DNA of 40,035 bases from Flavobacteriales bacterium (GCA_004213995.1 SGZJ01000013.1:1-40035), one strand, 5' to 3'. Shown: positions 19,301-27,836, counted from the stretch's first letter. Notes: a model not told the origin generated them from the letters alone. Translations and numbers: made by a program.

Positions 19301-21041
19301 TGCCACTGGTGCTTTGGATAATGACACTGAAGTATTTACTGAAAATATTTGTGTGGACTATAGTTCTTGCTTCTCACTTTATGTTTATGACTCTTATGGA
19401 GATGGTATTTGTTGTGGTTACGGCTTTGGAGATTTTCTAATCTTAGATTCCTCTGAAAATATTATTCTTTCTAATAGTGGTGAATTTGACAACTTTGCAC
19501 AGGAAGTGTTTTGTCTTGATGATTCGGGTTGTGAGATTACAGCCGACATTAATACATCTCCAGTAAATTCTACATCTGTTCCAACAACTACTAGCTTTTG
19601 CTATGAAACTGGATTAGATAACTCTTATTCTTTTACTAGTCTTGATGGAAGCCCAATGAATCTTACTATTAACTCTGGGCAAGTAGAAAATGGATATGAT
19701 GAATTAATAATTCTTGATTCTGATGGTGCCGAACTTTACAATGGTTATGGTGCAGGTGGAGATATTTCCGGATTGACTTTTCAGTCTTCAGGAGATAATA
19801 TAACTCTAATCGTTCAAGAAGATGAAAGTATAAGCTGTGCAAGTAGTGGGTACAACCCTATAGATTTTACTGTTGCTTGTCCTACTTGTGTAAGTCCTAT
19901 TGCTGTTAATGATGGGACAATTACAATTAACACAAATTCTGGCTTAAGTCCATTTGAATATAGTATTGATAATGGAGTAACATTCTTTGATTCTAATACT
20001 TTCAGCAATTTAGCTCCTGGAGATTATAATGTAGTTGTTATGGGCGCTACAGGGCTTTGTACATTTGAACAAACTATCTATGTTGGGGCGTGTGAATTAA
20101 CTTCAGTAAACATAGTCGCAACTACAGCATCTTCAGTAGTTTCCACAGACGGATCTATAATGATTACGCCAACATCTGGCGAAGGTCCATATTTGTATAG
20201 TATTGATGGTGGGCAAAGCTTTGACACAAACAATGTGTTCTCTGGACTTCCTATTGGTACATATAATATAGTTGTTCAAGACTCAGCGCAAATATGCTTT
20301 TATGAAGAAAGTATTCCTCTTAGAATTGAAACAATGGTAATTAATGAAATTAATTACCGATCAATTGATTCTTTTAACCCTGATGACTGGATTGAATTAT
20401 ATAATCCAGAATCAACTATAAAAGATGTTTCAAATTGGAAAATTAAAGATGATAACGATTCCCATGTTTTTGTAATTCCAGAAGGGACTCAAGTTGAAGC
20501 AAACGGATATTTAATTATCGTTAAAGATGAGGCTGATTTTACAACCGCATTCCCTGGTATACCTTATATTGGTGAGCTTGGGTTTGGGTTTGGAGGATCT
20601 GATGAAGTTAGATTATATACCTCTGACGATAAACTAGTTGACGAGGTAAAGTATGAGTCTGAGTCTCCTTGGCCTACTTGTGCATATGAAACTGGCAATA
20701 CACTAGAATTAATTACTCCCGAATTAGATAATTCTTTACCAGAGAGTTGGAATTGTATTAATGAAAATGGCAGCCCAAATGCGGTCAATAGTAGTAGTTT
20801 GTATGTTGAGAATATGGCATATAGCTTAATAAAAATATTTCCAAATCCTGTAAAAAACTCACTCTACATCTCAGGGGATTCAAGCAACTATAACATTAAA
20901 ATTTATTCTCTTCTGGGTCAGCTCGTAATGGCTGCTTCAAATGTGGGTGAAGTTGATGTCAGCTCGTTTACTAAAGGAGTTTACTTAATAAAAATAAGTA
21001 ATGAAAACTCTACAACTACCAAACGATTTATAAAGTTATAA
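16344..21041 (+). CDS. T9SS-exported protein with swiveling phosphohistidine motif and PEP/pyruvate-binding (ATP-grasp) domain
   Basis: This 1565-aa protein has a signal peptide (MNKKFFLSILCLISF, cleavage near SSAQ) and a calcium-binding-like YDGDGIDDITEF at about residues 100-111. A swivel motif TPLSHVNLRA has candidate phosphohistidine His349. A PPDK-N/GWD-type ATP-grasp domain spans about 438-732, with FGAKCSN (Lys441), VRSSTNNEDLPG (Arg538) and terminal KQARP. Then come two CARDB-like domains (about 740-960), a region with YDSYGDGICCGYG (about 1016), a CUB-like part (about 1062-1170), two SprB-like repeats (about 1175-1325), a lamin-tail domain (about 1331-1480) and a T9SS sorting domain beginning IFPNPVKNSLYIS. 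Swivel before ATP-grasp is the order in glucan water dikinases. The pyruvate TIM barrel is absent. The substrate is unknown. The cell surface is the inferred location. Confidence 0.9.
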   Translation: MNKKFFLSILCLISFHIYSSAQNVEIDNYSVNNLGQVQLSIQAEAGKYYVLHAQHSPTFNWAVSITIGVNGTMIISESGAAYPLENYTITEHDMGNPDDYDGDGIDDITEFNNMPTDGPLNFAEAIDFIDGATSIPDAETFMSLATVNNVGWAPFLDDQLYVKFGILDRDTSEPKVYFINSNTYTIHASFWNGINASVNGDDSSGEIVFNPNDILPSGIIGTYSFNFSFGDAYNFEDTQRTYELLAASMPFLQNNMNHFIGQSSENSHINNYAEDFVDSRIDVVLETDVFAEVNYVPFHEAEGYGFFRHMQDLNETPGSRDIVLYDALPNSLPRVGGIITSVMQTPLSHVNLRAIQDNVPNAYIADPLSNNAISSLLGNYIYYKVESEQFEIREATLAEVNEWYEDLRPTEPQIPIRDLSITDIVPLDDIEFEMSTAFGAKCSNVATMRDFGFPEGTIPDGFGIPFYYYDEFMQFNNFYQEVQVILGNPVFHNDINFRVERLKLLREDIKAAPMPQWMLDDLQAMHDDFPEGTAVRVRSSTNNEDLPGFSGAGLYTSKTQYPDEGHISKSVKQVYASMWNFRAYEERDFYRVDHFMAAMGVLCHPSFQNEQSNGVGISIDPIYDTEDTFYLNTQVGESLITNPEANSVPEEILLYEDPNQGGGYLVLRLSNLVNPGELVMDQVYLDQMREYLTVIHDEFAILYDVVGAEGFAMDIEYKVTEEGQLIIKQARPWVSFWADITSDYDLGVSAITNPQSSSSLGSDELVTTTISNNGLNDMTDFNIELLVDGQSMETVIIDQTIEPFSEADYQFSVPQDFSNIGDYTVTSIVNHINDEYENNDTLSVVLRKVHLLNGEISLGELEVVCDDVVELEALVYNHGEETITELEIEVVVNDLTVDVIDAEVNIPFEQEGIVTITIDDNLEQDNNITLNLLDINSQQDEDQTNNSATISTSLDSNYDIITLVINADDYPEETSWKLLDESNQIIATGALDNDTEVFTENICVDYSSCFSLYVYDSYGDGICCGYGFGDFLILDSSENIILSNSGEFDNFAQEVFCLDDSGCEITADINTSPVNSTSVPTTTSFCYETGLDNSYSFTSLDGSPMNLTINSGQVENGYDELIILDSDGAELYNGYGAGGDISGLTFQSSGDNITLIVQEDESISCASSGYNPIDFTVACPTCVSPIAVNDGTITINTNSGLSPFEYSIDNGVTFFDSNTFSNLAPGDYNVVVMGATGLCTFEQTIYVGACELTSVNIVATTASSVVSTDGSIMITPTSGEGPYLYSIDGGQSFDTNNVFSGLPIGTYNIVVQDSAQICFYEESIPLRIETMVINEINYRSIDSFNPDDWIELYNPESTIKDVSNWKIKDDNDSHVFVIPEGTQVEANGYLIIVKDEADFTTAFPGIPYIGELGFGFGGSDEVRLYTSDDKLVDEVKYESESPWPTCAYETGNTLELITPELDNSLPESWNCINENGSPNAVNSSSLYVENMAYSLIKIFPNPVKNSLYISGDSSNYNIKIYSLLGQLVMAASNVGEVDVSSFTKGVYLIKISNENSTTTKRFIKL

Positions 21042-21046
21042 AGTCA

Positions 21047-22159
21047 TTAAATTAAGTTTGCTAATTCAGACCCAACATTAGTGCCTATTGCAACTCCCAT
21101 TCCTCCTAGTCTAACCCCGCAGTAAACATTGTTAGAAAGTTGTTTTGTTATTGTAGTTTTTTTATTTCCAATACCCATAATACCACTCCACCTTTGGTCA
21201 ATTTCAAAATCGGTCTGAGGTAAAATAACTTCTCTTAGTAATTTCTCTAATTTAGATTGTACAGTATTTGTAACTCCAAACTCGTTTGTGTTTTCTGCTT
21301 GAAAATCTAAATTCCGACCTCCACCCAATAAAATTCTATCATCAATATTCCTGAAATAATAGTACCCTTGTTGAAAGTGAAATGTTCCAATTACCTTTAA
21401 ATTTTTAATAGGTTTAGTAATGAGAACTTGTGCTCTAGCTGGAACAACTTTTTCTTGAATTATTGACTCTGAAAATCCATTTGTTGCAATAAATAATTTA
21501 TTACAACTTATGGTAAATTGATTTGTGCAAACTTTAACTGATGAGCTAAGATCTTCAAAGTTCTCCACAAACACATTATTTATAACTCTAATGTTAGATT
21601 TATGTGCTTTACTTAAGAGTGCGTCCATCATTTCTCCAGTATCTATCTGCCCTTCAAATTTGTTGTGTATTATATCTTTTAAAGTGTTCTGAAAATTGAA
21701 CTTGTTTTTATTTAACTCAAATACTTTCCCATTGAATATTGGCTCGATAAGTTTATTGATGTCATCAATTTTAGATAAAGAATTCTGTAACTTTTCTGTG
21801 TCGTCTTGTAGAAATATTTCATTTCCGCCAAACTCTTTATATTTAATCTGTTTGTCTCCCAAAAGATTTCTTAGCCTGATTAATCCAGAAACTCTTTTTT
21901 GTATTAATTCATAAACCTCCAAAGGACTGTGTGAGTCTAAATCACTTATAATTTCTGTTAGGCTTCCAAAACAAGCAAAGCCGGCATTTCTAGAACTGGC
22001 TCCGTGAGGAATTAGCCCTTTTTCTAAAATAACAATTTTTGATTTCGGATGTTTAGTTCTAAGTTCTAAGGCACAATTTAACCCAACAATTCCGCTACCG
22101 ACAACAACAAAGTCAATGTTAGAAAGCCAAGTTTTGTTTTCCCAGTAAGAGAATTTCAT
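21047..22159 (-). CDS. FAD-dependent oxidoreductase (DAO family)
   Basis: A 370-aa flavoenzyme of the D-amino acid oxidase / glycine oxidase-like family. The dinucleotide-binding motif VVVGSGIVGLNCALELR is at about residues 18-34, followed by the acidic end of strand 2 (IVILEKG). ASSRNAGFACFGS is typical of gamma-glutamylputrescine oxidase-like members. The C-terminus RLGGMGVAIGTNVGSELA closes the FAD fold. It probably oxidises an amine or amino acid, but the substrate cannot be told. It lies 15 nt downstream of accC on the same strand, so it may share that transcript. It ends 5 nt from the convergent T9SS gene. Confidence 0.88.
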   Translation of the reverse strand: MKFSYWENKTWLSNIDFVVVGSGIVGLNCALELRTKHPKSKIVILEKGLIPHGASSRNAGFACFGSLTEIISDLDSHSPLEVYELIQKRVSGLIRLRNLLGDKQIKYKEFGGNEIFLQDDTEKLQNSLSKIDDINKLIEPIFNGKVFELNKNKFNFQNTLKDIIHNKFEGQIDTGEMMDALLSKAHKSNIRVINNVFVENFEDLSSSVKVCTNQFTISCNKLFIATNGFSESIIQEKVVPARAQVLITKPIKNLKVIGTFHFQQGYYYFRNIDDRILLGGGRNLDFQAENTNEFGVTNTVQSKLEKLLREVILPQTDFEIDQRWSGIMGIGNKKTTITKQLSNNVYCGVRLGGMGVAIGTNVGSELANLI

Positions 22160-22174
22160 ATAAACCTTAAGTTA

Positions 22175-23518
22175 TTAATTAGATTCTATTTCAAAATCTT
22201 CCATGAATTTAGTGGTGTACTTTCCTTCTATATATTGTGGATTATTCATAAGTTGTCTGTGAAAAGGAATGGTAGTTTTAATACCTTCAATAATAAACTC
22301 ATCTAAAGCTCTTTTCATTTTGTTTATTGCCTCTTCTCTTGTTTGAGCAGTAGTAATAAGTTTTGCTATCATTGAATCATAATTAGGAGGAATTGAATAC
22401 CCAGCATAAACATGAGTGTCAAGCCTTACTCCGTGACCTCCTGGCAGGTGTAAGTTTGTAATTTTTCCAGGTGATGGTCTAAAATTGTTAAATGGGTCTT
22501 CTGCATTAATTCTACATTCAATTGAGTGCATTTGAGGAAAATAATTCTTGCCACTGATTGGAACACCTGCTGCAACTAATATTTGCTCTCTAATTAAATC
22601 AAAATTTATAACTTGTTCAGTAATAGGATGCTCTACTTGTATTCTAGTATTCATCTCCATAAAATAGAAGTTTCTATTTTTATCTACTAAGAACTCTACC
22701 GTTCCGGCTCCCTCGTATTTAATAAACTCAGATGCTTTTACTGCTGCTTCACCCATCCTTTGTCTTAACTTATCGGTCATAAAAGGAGAAGGAACTTCTT
22801 CGGTTAGCTTTTGATGTCTTCTTTGAATTGAGCAATCTCTTTCAGACAAATGACAACCCTTCCCTTTTGAGTCACCAACAATTTGGATTTCAATGTGTCT
22901 TGGCTCTTCGATAAGCTTTTCCATATACATGTCGTCATTTCCAAAAGCAGCTTTTGATTCCTGTCTAGCAGAATCCCAAGCATCTTTTAAATCAGACTCG
23001 TTCCAAACAGCCCTCATGCCTTTTCCTCCGCCTCCAGCTGTTGCCTTTAGCATAACTGGATATCCAGTTTTTTTTGCAGTTTTTTTACATTCTGAAAAGT
23101 TTTCAATAATCCCATCACTACCTGGTACGCATGGTACTCCTGCTGCCTTCATCGTTAATTTTGCAGTTGCTTTATCTCCCATTTTTGAAATCATATCACA
23201 AGAAGCTCCAATGAACTTAATATCATGTTCTTCACATATTTTCGAAAACTTTGCGTTTTCAGACAAAAACCCATATCCAGGGTGAATTGCGTCGGCATTA
23301 GTAATCTCTGCCGCTGCGATTATATTTGAGATTTTTAAATAAGACTCACTACTAGGTGCTGGGCCGATACAGACTGCTTCATCTGCAAATTTAACATGTA
23401 TGCTTTCAGCATCTGTTACTGAATAAACAGCCACAGTTTTAATTCCCATTTCCTTACATGTTCTAATTATTCTAAGAGCTATTTCACCCCTGTTCGCAAT
23501 TAATATTTTTTTGAACAT
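22175..23518 (-). CDS. accC: Acetyl-CoA carboxylase, biotin carboxylase subunit
   Basis: AccC carboxylates the biotin of AccB with ATP and bicarbonate, the first half-reaction of malonyl-CoA synthesis. The 447-aa protein has the N-terminal [21 protein letters not shown]-binding [12 protein letters not shown], the [11 protein letters not shown] segment and the [15 protein letters not shown] catalytic loop. It follows accB by 30 nt in the conserved block rpmF-fabH-accB-accC. AccA and AccD are not in the window. Length and motifs are normal. Confidence 0.97.
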   Translation of the reverse strand: MFKKILIANRGEIALRIIRTCKEMGIKTVAVYSVTDAESIHVKFADEAVCIGPAPSSESYLKISNIIAAAEITNADAIHPGYGFLSENAKFSKICEEHDIKFIGASCDMISKMGDKATAKLTMKAAGVPCVPGSDGIIENFSECKKTAKKTGYPVMLKATAGGGGKGMRAVWNESDLKDAWDSARQESKAAFGNDDMYMEKLIEEPRHIEIQIVGDSKGKGCHLSERDCSIQRRHQKLTEEVPSPFMTDKLRQRMGEAAVKASEFIKYEGAGTVEFLVDKNRNFYFMEMNTRIQVEHPITEQVINFDLIREQILVAAGVPISGKNYFPQMHSIECRINAEDPFNNFRPSPGKITNLHLPGGHGVRLDTHVYAGYSIPPNYDSMIAKLITTAQTREEAINKMKRALDEFIIEGIKTTIPFHRQLMNNPQYIEGKYTTKFMEDFEIESN

Positions 23519-23548
23519 AACTGTTTTTTTTTAATGTAAATTAACTGA

Positions 23549-24028
23549 CTAAGATGGGTCGACTAAGAATAGCGGTTGATCAAACTCTACAGGAGAAGCA
23601 TCATCAATTAAAATTTTAATAATTTTCCCTGTTACTTCAGATTCTATTTCGTTGAAAAGCTTCATAGCCTCAATTACACATAAAACATCTCCATCTGCTA
23701 TAGACGAACCAACCTCAACAAAGTTTGATTTATCAGGCGATGGTTTTCTGTAAAATGTTCCTATAATTGGAGATTTAATAGTAATATATTTTGAGCTTTC
23801 TTCCTCTACTTTTGGTGTTTCCTCTTTTGTACTTGCTGGTTGAGGGATCTCAATTGCCGGGCTTTGTGCTATTGGCTGTTGTTGAACTGGTAGGGCCTGA
23901 ACTATTGTTTGTTTTTGTTCTTTACCAGTCTTAATGGTGATTTTAACATCTTCCATTTCTAGTTTTACTTCATTTGCCCCTGACTTAGCAACGAATTTTA
24001 TTAAATTTTGAATGTCTTTAATGTCCAT
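23549..24028 (-). CDS. accB: Acetyl-CoA carboxylase, biotin carboxyl carrier protein
   Basis: AccB carries the covalently bound biotin that moves CO2 between AccC and the carboxyltransferase. The 159-aa protein has an N-terminal helix region, a Pro/Gln-rich linker (about residues 43-80) and a lipoyl-type domain. The biotinylated lysine is Lys123 in [11 protein letters not shown]. It sits between fabH (16 nt) and accC (30 nt) on one strand, as in most bacteria. Confidence 0.97.
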   Translation of the reverse strand: MDIKDIQNLIKFVAKSGANEVKLEMEDVKITIKTGKEQKQTIVQALPVQQQPIAQSPAIEIPQPASTKEETPKVEEESSKYITIKSPIIGTFYRKPSPDKSNFVEVGSSIADGDVLCVIEAMKLFNEIESEVTGKIIKILIDDASPVEFDQPLFLVDPS

Positions 24029-24044
24029 AAAATATATTATTTAG

Positions 24045-25043
24045 TTAATTATTGTTATAACTCCATTTAAAATAAATTGATCCCCATGAGAATCCACCAC
24101 CAAAGGCAGCAAAAACGATTTTGTCACCTTTTTTTAATTTAGATTCATAATCATATAAAAGTAAAGGAATAGTTGCTGATGTAGTGTTCCCATACTTCTC
24201 AATATTTACCATCACTTGGTTTTTTGAAAGATCTAGTCTATTTGCTGTAGCATCTATAATACGTTGATTCGCTTGGTGAGCCGCTAGCCATTGAATGTCT
24301 TCTTTTTTAAGATTATTTCTTTTTAAAATTTTGGCAGAAACATCGGCCATATTAAAAACAGCATTTTTGAAAACTGTTTTACCGTCTTGCCTTATAAACT
24401 GATCCCCATTTTTTATAGCCTCATTGTCTGTGGGCAAAAACGAGCCTCCAGATTTTACTTTGAGAAAGTCTCTTCCTTTACCATCAGTTTTAAGTATTTC
24501 ATCTTGCATTCCTAATCCCTCATTATTTGGCTCAAAAAGTACAGCTCCTGCTCCATCTCCAAAAATTATACATGTTGCTCTGTCTGTGTAATCAATCATA
24601 GATGAATTTTTGTCAGCTCCAATTAGTAGTACTTTTTTGTAAGCACCAGACTCGATATATCTTGCAGCCACTGACATTCCAAAAAGAAAACTAGAACAAG
24701 CGGCGTCCATATCAAATGAAAAGGCATTTATTGCTCCAATTTGTGTTGCTGTGTATGAAGCTGTAGATGCAGCTTGCATGTCTGGCGTTGCTGTGGCGAC
24801 AATAACCAGATCAATAGTTGTTGGGTCAATATTCTTTTTTGCTAGTAGATCTTTTGCTGCATTTATTGCCAAAAATGATGAACCTAATTCATTTCCTTTT
24901 AATATTCTTCTCTCTTTAATTCCAGTTCGCGAAACTATCCATTGATCGTTAGTTTCAACCATTGATTCTAAAATTTTATTTGTAAGAACATATTCCGGAA
25001 CATATCCTCCTACAGCAGTAATAGTAGCGTTTAAACTATTCAT
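24045..25043 (-). CDS. fabH: 3-oxoacyl-ACP synthase III (FabH)
   Basis: FabH condenses acetyl-CoA (or branched acyl-CoA) with malonyl-ACP to start fatty acid synthesis. With the ATG at 25043 the protein has 332 aa, the usual size. The catalytic triad is Cys116 (DAACSSFLFG), His256 (AAHQANQRI) and Asn286 (YGNTTSAT). The frame extends upstream to 25103, but that adds about 20 Phe-rich residues encoded by the A/T tracts, so I reject it. Downstream lie accB and accC, which supply malonyl-CoA. Upstream is an unusual phased A-tract region. Confidence 0.96.
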   Translation of the reverse strand: MNSLNATITAVGGYVPEYVLTNKILESMVETNDQWIVSRTGIKERRILKGNELGSSFLAINAAKDLLAKKNIDPTTIDLVIVATATPDMQAASTASYTATQIGAINAFSFDMDAACSSFLFGMSVAARYIESGAYKKVLLIGADKNSSMIDYTDRATCIIFGDGAGAVLFEPNNEGLGMQDEILKTDGKGRDFLKVKSGGSFLPTDNEAIKNGDQFIRQDGKTVFKNAVFNMADVSAKILKRNNLKKEDIQWLAAHQANQRIIDATANRLDLSKNQVMVNIEKYGNTTSATIPLLLYDYESKLKKGDKIVFAAFGGGFSWGSIYFKWSYNNN

Positions 25044-25178
25044 AAAAAAAAATCTATGACAAATGTGTATAAAAAAACTATAAAAACAAGCAAAAAAGAG
25101 CAAAAATTAGCAAAAACGGGCAAAAAACGAGTAAAAAAGGGGGAAAATGAACAAAAAAGCAGCAAAATTGATAAAATT
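25044..25178. repeat. Array of in-phase A-tracts (about 10 bp period) between rpmF and fabH
   Basis: Runs of 4-7 A on the plus strand start near 25071, 25082, 25092, 25102, 25112, 25122, 25133, 25144, 25153, 25164 and 25173. The steps are 9-11 bp, averaging near one helical turn. Most runs follow GC, AC or GT, as in GCAAAAATTA. Such phasing is the classic feature of intrinsically bent DNA. The stretch lies directly upstream of fabH. It may be regulatory or structural; the A-tract pattern itself is read directly. Confidence 0.8.
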
Positions 25179-25195
25179 ATTATTTGTTAAAACAA

Positions 25196-25229
25196 AAAAA
25201 GAGCGCTCCTAGTTAAGAGCGCTCTTTTT
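25196..25229 (-). terminator. Rho-independent terminator after rpmF (likely bidirectional)
   Basis: The octamer GAGCGCTC occurs at 25201-25208 and again at 25217-25224 around an 8-nt loop. The arms are extended by A5 and T5 to 13 bp each. On the minus strand a T-run follows the second arm, 16 nt after the rpmF stop. GAGCGCTC is itself palindromic, so other pairings are possible. Confidence 0.85.
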
Positions 25230-25244
25230 GTAGAATAATAATTA

Positions 25245-25442
25245 CTAAGCTTCTTCTACAGCAGAATTGTCAATTAATACATTTCCTCTGTAATATAGTT
25301 TGTCTTCAAACCAATGAGCTCTGTGGTATAAATGCGGCTCACCAGTTGTTGGACAAGTTGCGATTTGAGCTTCTGAAGCTTTGTAATGGGTTCTTCTCTT
25401 ATCTCTTCTTGTTTTTGAGATTTTTCTTTTAGGATGAGCCAT
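25245..25442 (-). CDS. rpmF: 50S ribosomal protein L32
   Basis: A 65-aa large-subunit ribosomal protein. The N-terminus [20 protein letters not shown] is diagnostic, followed by the [16 protein letters not shown] segment seen in Bacteroidota L32. It lies 7 nt after the DUF177 gene, the normal partner in bacteria, and ends just before a strong hairpin terminator. Confidence 0.98.
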   Translation of the reverse strand: MAHPKRKISKTRRDKRRTHYKASEAQIATCPTTGEPHLYHRAHWFEDKLYYRGNVLIDNSAVEEA

Positions 25443-25449
25443 AATTTAT

Positions 25450-25986
25450 TTATTTATCTGTTACTATTTTTTTTAATTTTTCCCAACGAGGGTCAATTTC
25501 TCCTTTGTTTACTGAAACATTTTCTTTCGGACTAAGTTCATTTAACTTATCTAAAACATCTGATTTTAAAGTTCCGTCAACAACTCCTGGGTGAATCCTT
25601 TTTTGAGGAATTGAAAGAGCTATAAGTTCGTAAATGAATTGCTCAATATTAATTTTATGCTCGCTATGAGGTAAAATTAATATTTCTTCATTATCATTAT
25701 TAAACTCTTGTCCAAACTTTACAACTAAATCAAAGCTATTATTAATCTCTTGCTTAAATATTTCATTAGAAATATCACAATTAACTTCAACAGAGCCTTT
25801 TGATTCAAAATTGAATTCTAATAAGGTTGTTTTCTTGACAAGTTTAACTTTAACTAACACGTTAATATTGTTAAAGTCAATAAAATCAATTTCTTGAAAG
25901 AACGTATTATCAATAATGTACTCGAAATCATGAAGTCCTAACTTTAATCCAACAAATTCAATATCGAAATCTTTATTAGGCTTCAT
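25450..25986 (-). CDS. DUF177 (YceD) family protein
   Basis: A 178-aa cytoplasmic protein of the DUF177/YceD family, which is nearly always encoded just before rpmF. YceD homologues have been linked to 23S rRNA accumulation in plants and bacteria; the exact role is unsettled. Visible features are a beta-rich first half with EVNCDIS and the C-terminal IHPGVVDGTLKSDVLDKL and RWEKLKKI segments. There are 7 nt to rpmF and 40 nt from pdxA. The usual metal-type cysteine pair of this family is not present. Confidence 0.9.
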   Translation of the reverse strand: MKPNKDFDIEFVGLKLGLHDFEYIIDNTFFQEIDFIDFNNINVLVKVKLVKKTTLLEFNFESKGSVEVNCDISNEIFKQEINNSFDLVVKFGQEFNNDNEEILILPHSEHKINIEQFIYELIALSIPQKRIHPGVVDGTLKSDVLDKLNELSPKENVSVNKGEIDPRWEKLKKIVTDK

Positions 25987-26026
25987 TACAATTTATTTCG
26001 AGGGTGCAAATATATAAAAATTCTTT

Positions 26027-27100
26027 TTATGACTTAAACTTGCTGTTCTTTTTCTTTTTTGGCAATCTAAAAACTTTTAAAGCATTATTAGACAGTTCAT
26101 TTTCTTGAGCTCTAGTTTTAAAAATTTCAATTGCTGAAAACAACGCTTTTTTAAATGATGTTTGATCTGCAATTCCTTTACCAGCAATTTCAAAAGCAGT
26201 GCCGTGATCTGGCGACGTTCTAACTATGTCAAGCCCTGATGTATAGTTTACACCAGCCCCAAATGATAAAGTTTTAAAGGGGATTAAACCTTGATCGTGA
26301 TAAGCTGCAATGACTGCATCAAAATTTTTATAATTATCAGAACCAAAAAAACTATCAGCAGCATATGGGCCATAAATTAATTTTCCGGATTGCTTTGCTA
26401 AATCTAAAGCGGGTTTTAAAATAGTATCATCTTCATTTCCTATTACACCATTATCTCCAGAATGAGGGTTAATTCCCAATACCGCTATTTTAGGTTTAGA
26501 TATACTAAAGTCATTAATAAGTGATTTGTAAATGCCTTGAATTTTTCTTGCAATCAAATCTTCGTCAATTAAGTCTTTGACAGAGCTTAGTGGAACATGT
26601 TCAGTAAGAAGTCCAATTTTTAAATTATTTGTGACCATAAACATTAGACTGTTTCCTTCAAAAACACTATCTAAATAATCAGTATGACCCTTAAAAGTAA
26701 AAGATTCAGATTGTATAGCTTCTTTATTAATTGGAGCAGTGACCAAAACATTTAGTTTACTTTTTTTTATATCGGCGGCCGCAGATTTTAAGGAACTTAC
26801 TGCTAATTCTCCAACTTTGAAATCACATTTTCCAAAATTAATTTCTTGCAAATAATTCCAAGGCTCAATTATATTTAAGCAGTCTAATGACGCCTTTTCT
26901 GGAGAGTTAATAACATTGATTTTAATGTCAAAACCAAAATGAGACATAAAAAACCTTAGATTCTTTGACGAGCAATAAACAATTGGTATGCAGAATTCAA
27001 AAATTCTTTTATCACTGAAAGTTTTTAAAACAACTTCAGGACCTATGCCATTCATATCTCCTATAGAAATCCCTACTTTTAGCTTTTTATTATTTTCCAT
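26027..27100 (-). CDS. pdxA: 4-hydroxythreonine-4-phosphate dehydrogenase
   Basis: PdxA oxidises 4-phosphohydroxy-L-threonine in the DXP-dependent pathway to pyridoxal phosphate. The 357-aa protein shows GISIGDMNGIGPEV at the N-terminus, VTAPINKEAI, FKGHTDYLD, the GINPHSGDNG segment and AAYHDQGLIPFK. The histidines in GHTDYLD, NPHSGD and AYHDQG are the metal ligands. The C-terminal RTSPDHGTAFEIAGKG is diagnostic. It heads the minus-strand block to rpmF and is divergent from ribE across 63 nt. Confidence 0.97.
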   Translation of the reverse strand: MENNKKLKVGISIGDMNGIGPEVVLKTFSDKRIFEFCIPIVYCSSKNLRFFMSHFGFDIKINVINSPEKASLDCLNIIEPWNYLQEINFGKCDFKVGELAVSSLKSAAADIKKSKLNVLVTAPINKEAIQSESFTFKGHTDYLDSVFEGNSLMFMVTNNLKIGLLTEHVPLSSVKDLIDEDLIARKIQGIYKSLINDFSISKPKIAVLGINPHSGDNGVIGNEDDTILKPALDLAKQSGKLIYGPYAADSFFGSDNYKNFDAVIAAYHDQGLIPFKTLSFGAGVNYTSGLDIVRTSPDHGTAFEIAGKGIADQTSFKKALFSAIEIFKTRAQENELSNNALKVFRLPKKKKNSKFKS

Positions 27101-27163
27101 CGAAATTCTAATAAATCGTTTAATAATATTCAGTAAATTTAATCAATTAAAACCTACATAATA

Positions 27164-27751
27164 ATGTTTACTGGAATAATTGAGAGTGTTGGAGTTATAA
27201 AAGCAATAAATTACGATAGATCAAATATTAATTTTTCTATTTCTAGTAGTTTGTCTAATGAATTAAAAATAGACCAAAGTGTTTCACACAATGGAGTGTG
27301 TTTAACGGTTGTAAGTACTGAAGAAGGGTCTTACAATGTAACTGCCATCAAAGAAACTTTGGACAAAACCAATCTAGCTAAACTTCAGTTAGGAGATCAA
27401 GTAAACTTGGAAAGGTGCTTAAAGGTAGGTGACAGGTTAGACGGGCATTTTGTGCAAGGTCATGTTGATCAAACCGCAATCTGTACATATGTTGGTAATG
27501 AAAATGGAAGCTGGACATTTACATTTAAATATGACGATAAAAATGATAATATTACTATTGAAAAAGGGTCTATTACTGTAAACGGTGTGAGCCTAACAGT
27601 AGTTAACTCTAAGAAATCAGAATTTAGTGTTGCAATAATCCCTTATACTTTTGAAAACACTAATTTTAACAGCTTTTCAGTTGGGACATTAGTGAACTTA
27701 GAATTTGATGTTTTTGGAAAATATGTCACAAAGCTTTTTAACAAAAAATAG
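27164..27751 (+). CDS. ribE: Riboflavin synthase (alpha subunit type)
   Basis: The enzyme dismutates two 6,7-dimethyl-8-ribityllumazine molecules into riboflavin and a pyrimidine. The 195-aa protein has the two lumazine-binding repeats: MFTGIIESVGVI with GVCLTVVS and HFVQGHVD in the first, and a second copy with TVNGVSLTVV. It is divergent from pdxA. No FMN riboswitch is visible in the 63-nt leader. Confidence 0.97.
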   Translation: MFTGIIESVGVIKAINYDRSNINFSISSSLSNELKIDQSVSHNGVCLTVVSTEEGSYNVTAIKETLDKTNLAKLQLGDQVNLERCLKVGDRLDGHFVQGHVDQTAICTYVGNENGSWTFTFKYDDKNDNITIEKGSITVNGVSLTVVNSKKSEFSVAIIPYTFENTNFNSFSVGTLVNLEFDVFGKYVTKLFNKK

Positions 27752-27763
27752 CTATTATTTGGC

Positions 27764-27836
27764 AAAAAACAACCAAAAACAACCAAAAATGGTCAAAAAA
27801 AGCTTAAAAAATACCAAAAACAGCAAAAAAACAAAA
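27764..27836. repeat. Second in-phase A-tract array, spanning the ribE-SGNH gap and the SGNH start
   Basis: Runs of 4-7 A start near 27764, 27775, 27785, 27795, 27806, 27816, 27825 and 27833, so the steps are 8-11 bp. Several runs follow a C, as in CAACCAAAAA. The same design is seen at 25044-25178, 2.6 kb away. The array crosses the ATG at 27789 and encodes a Lys/Asn-rich N-terminus. Because 10 bp is not a multiple of three, codon repetition does not explain it. Confidence 0.75.

Noticed and set aside
25044-25103. N-terminal extension of FabH to 25103
   Set aside because: It adds a Phe-rich stretch encoded by A/T tracts; the family start is the MNSLNATITAVGGYVPEY segment.
25056-25190. Plus-strand 44-codon Lys-rich frame through the first A-tract array
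   Set aside because: It follows from repeated A-runs, and the period of about 10 bp is not a multiple of three. It runs antisense to the leader of fabH. No other support.
27705-27788. Upstream extension of the SGNH hydrolase frame into ribE
   Set aside because: It overlaps riboflavin synthase by 47 nt, begins with TTG and adds residues before the signal peptide that no export signal would have. ATG 27789 fits better.
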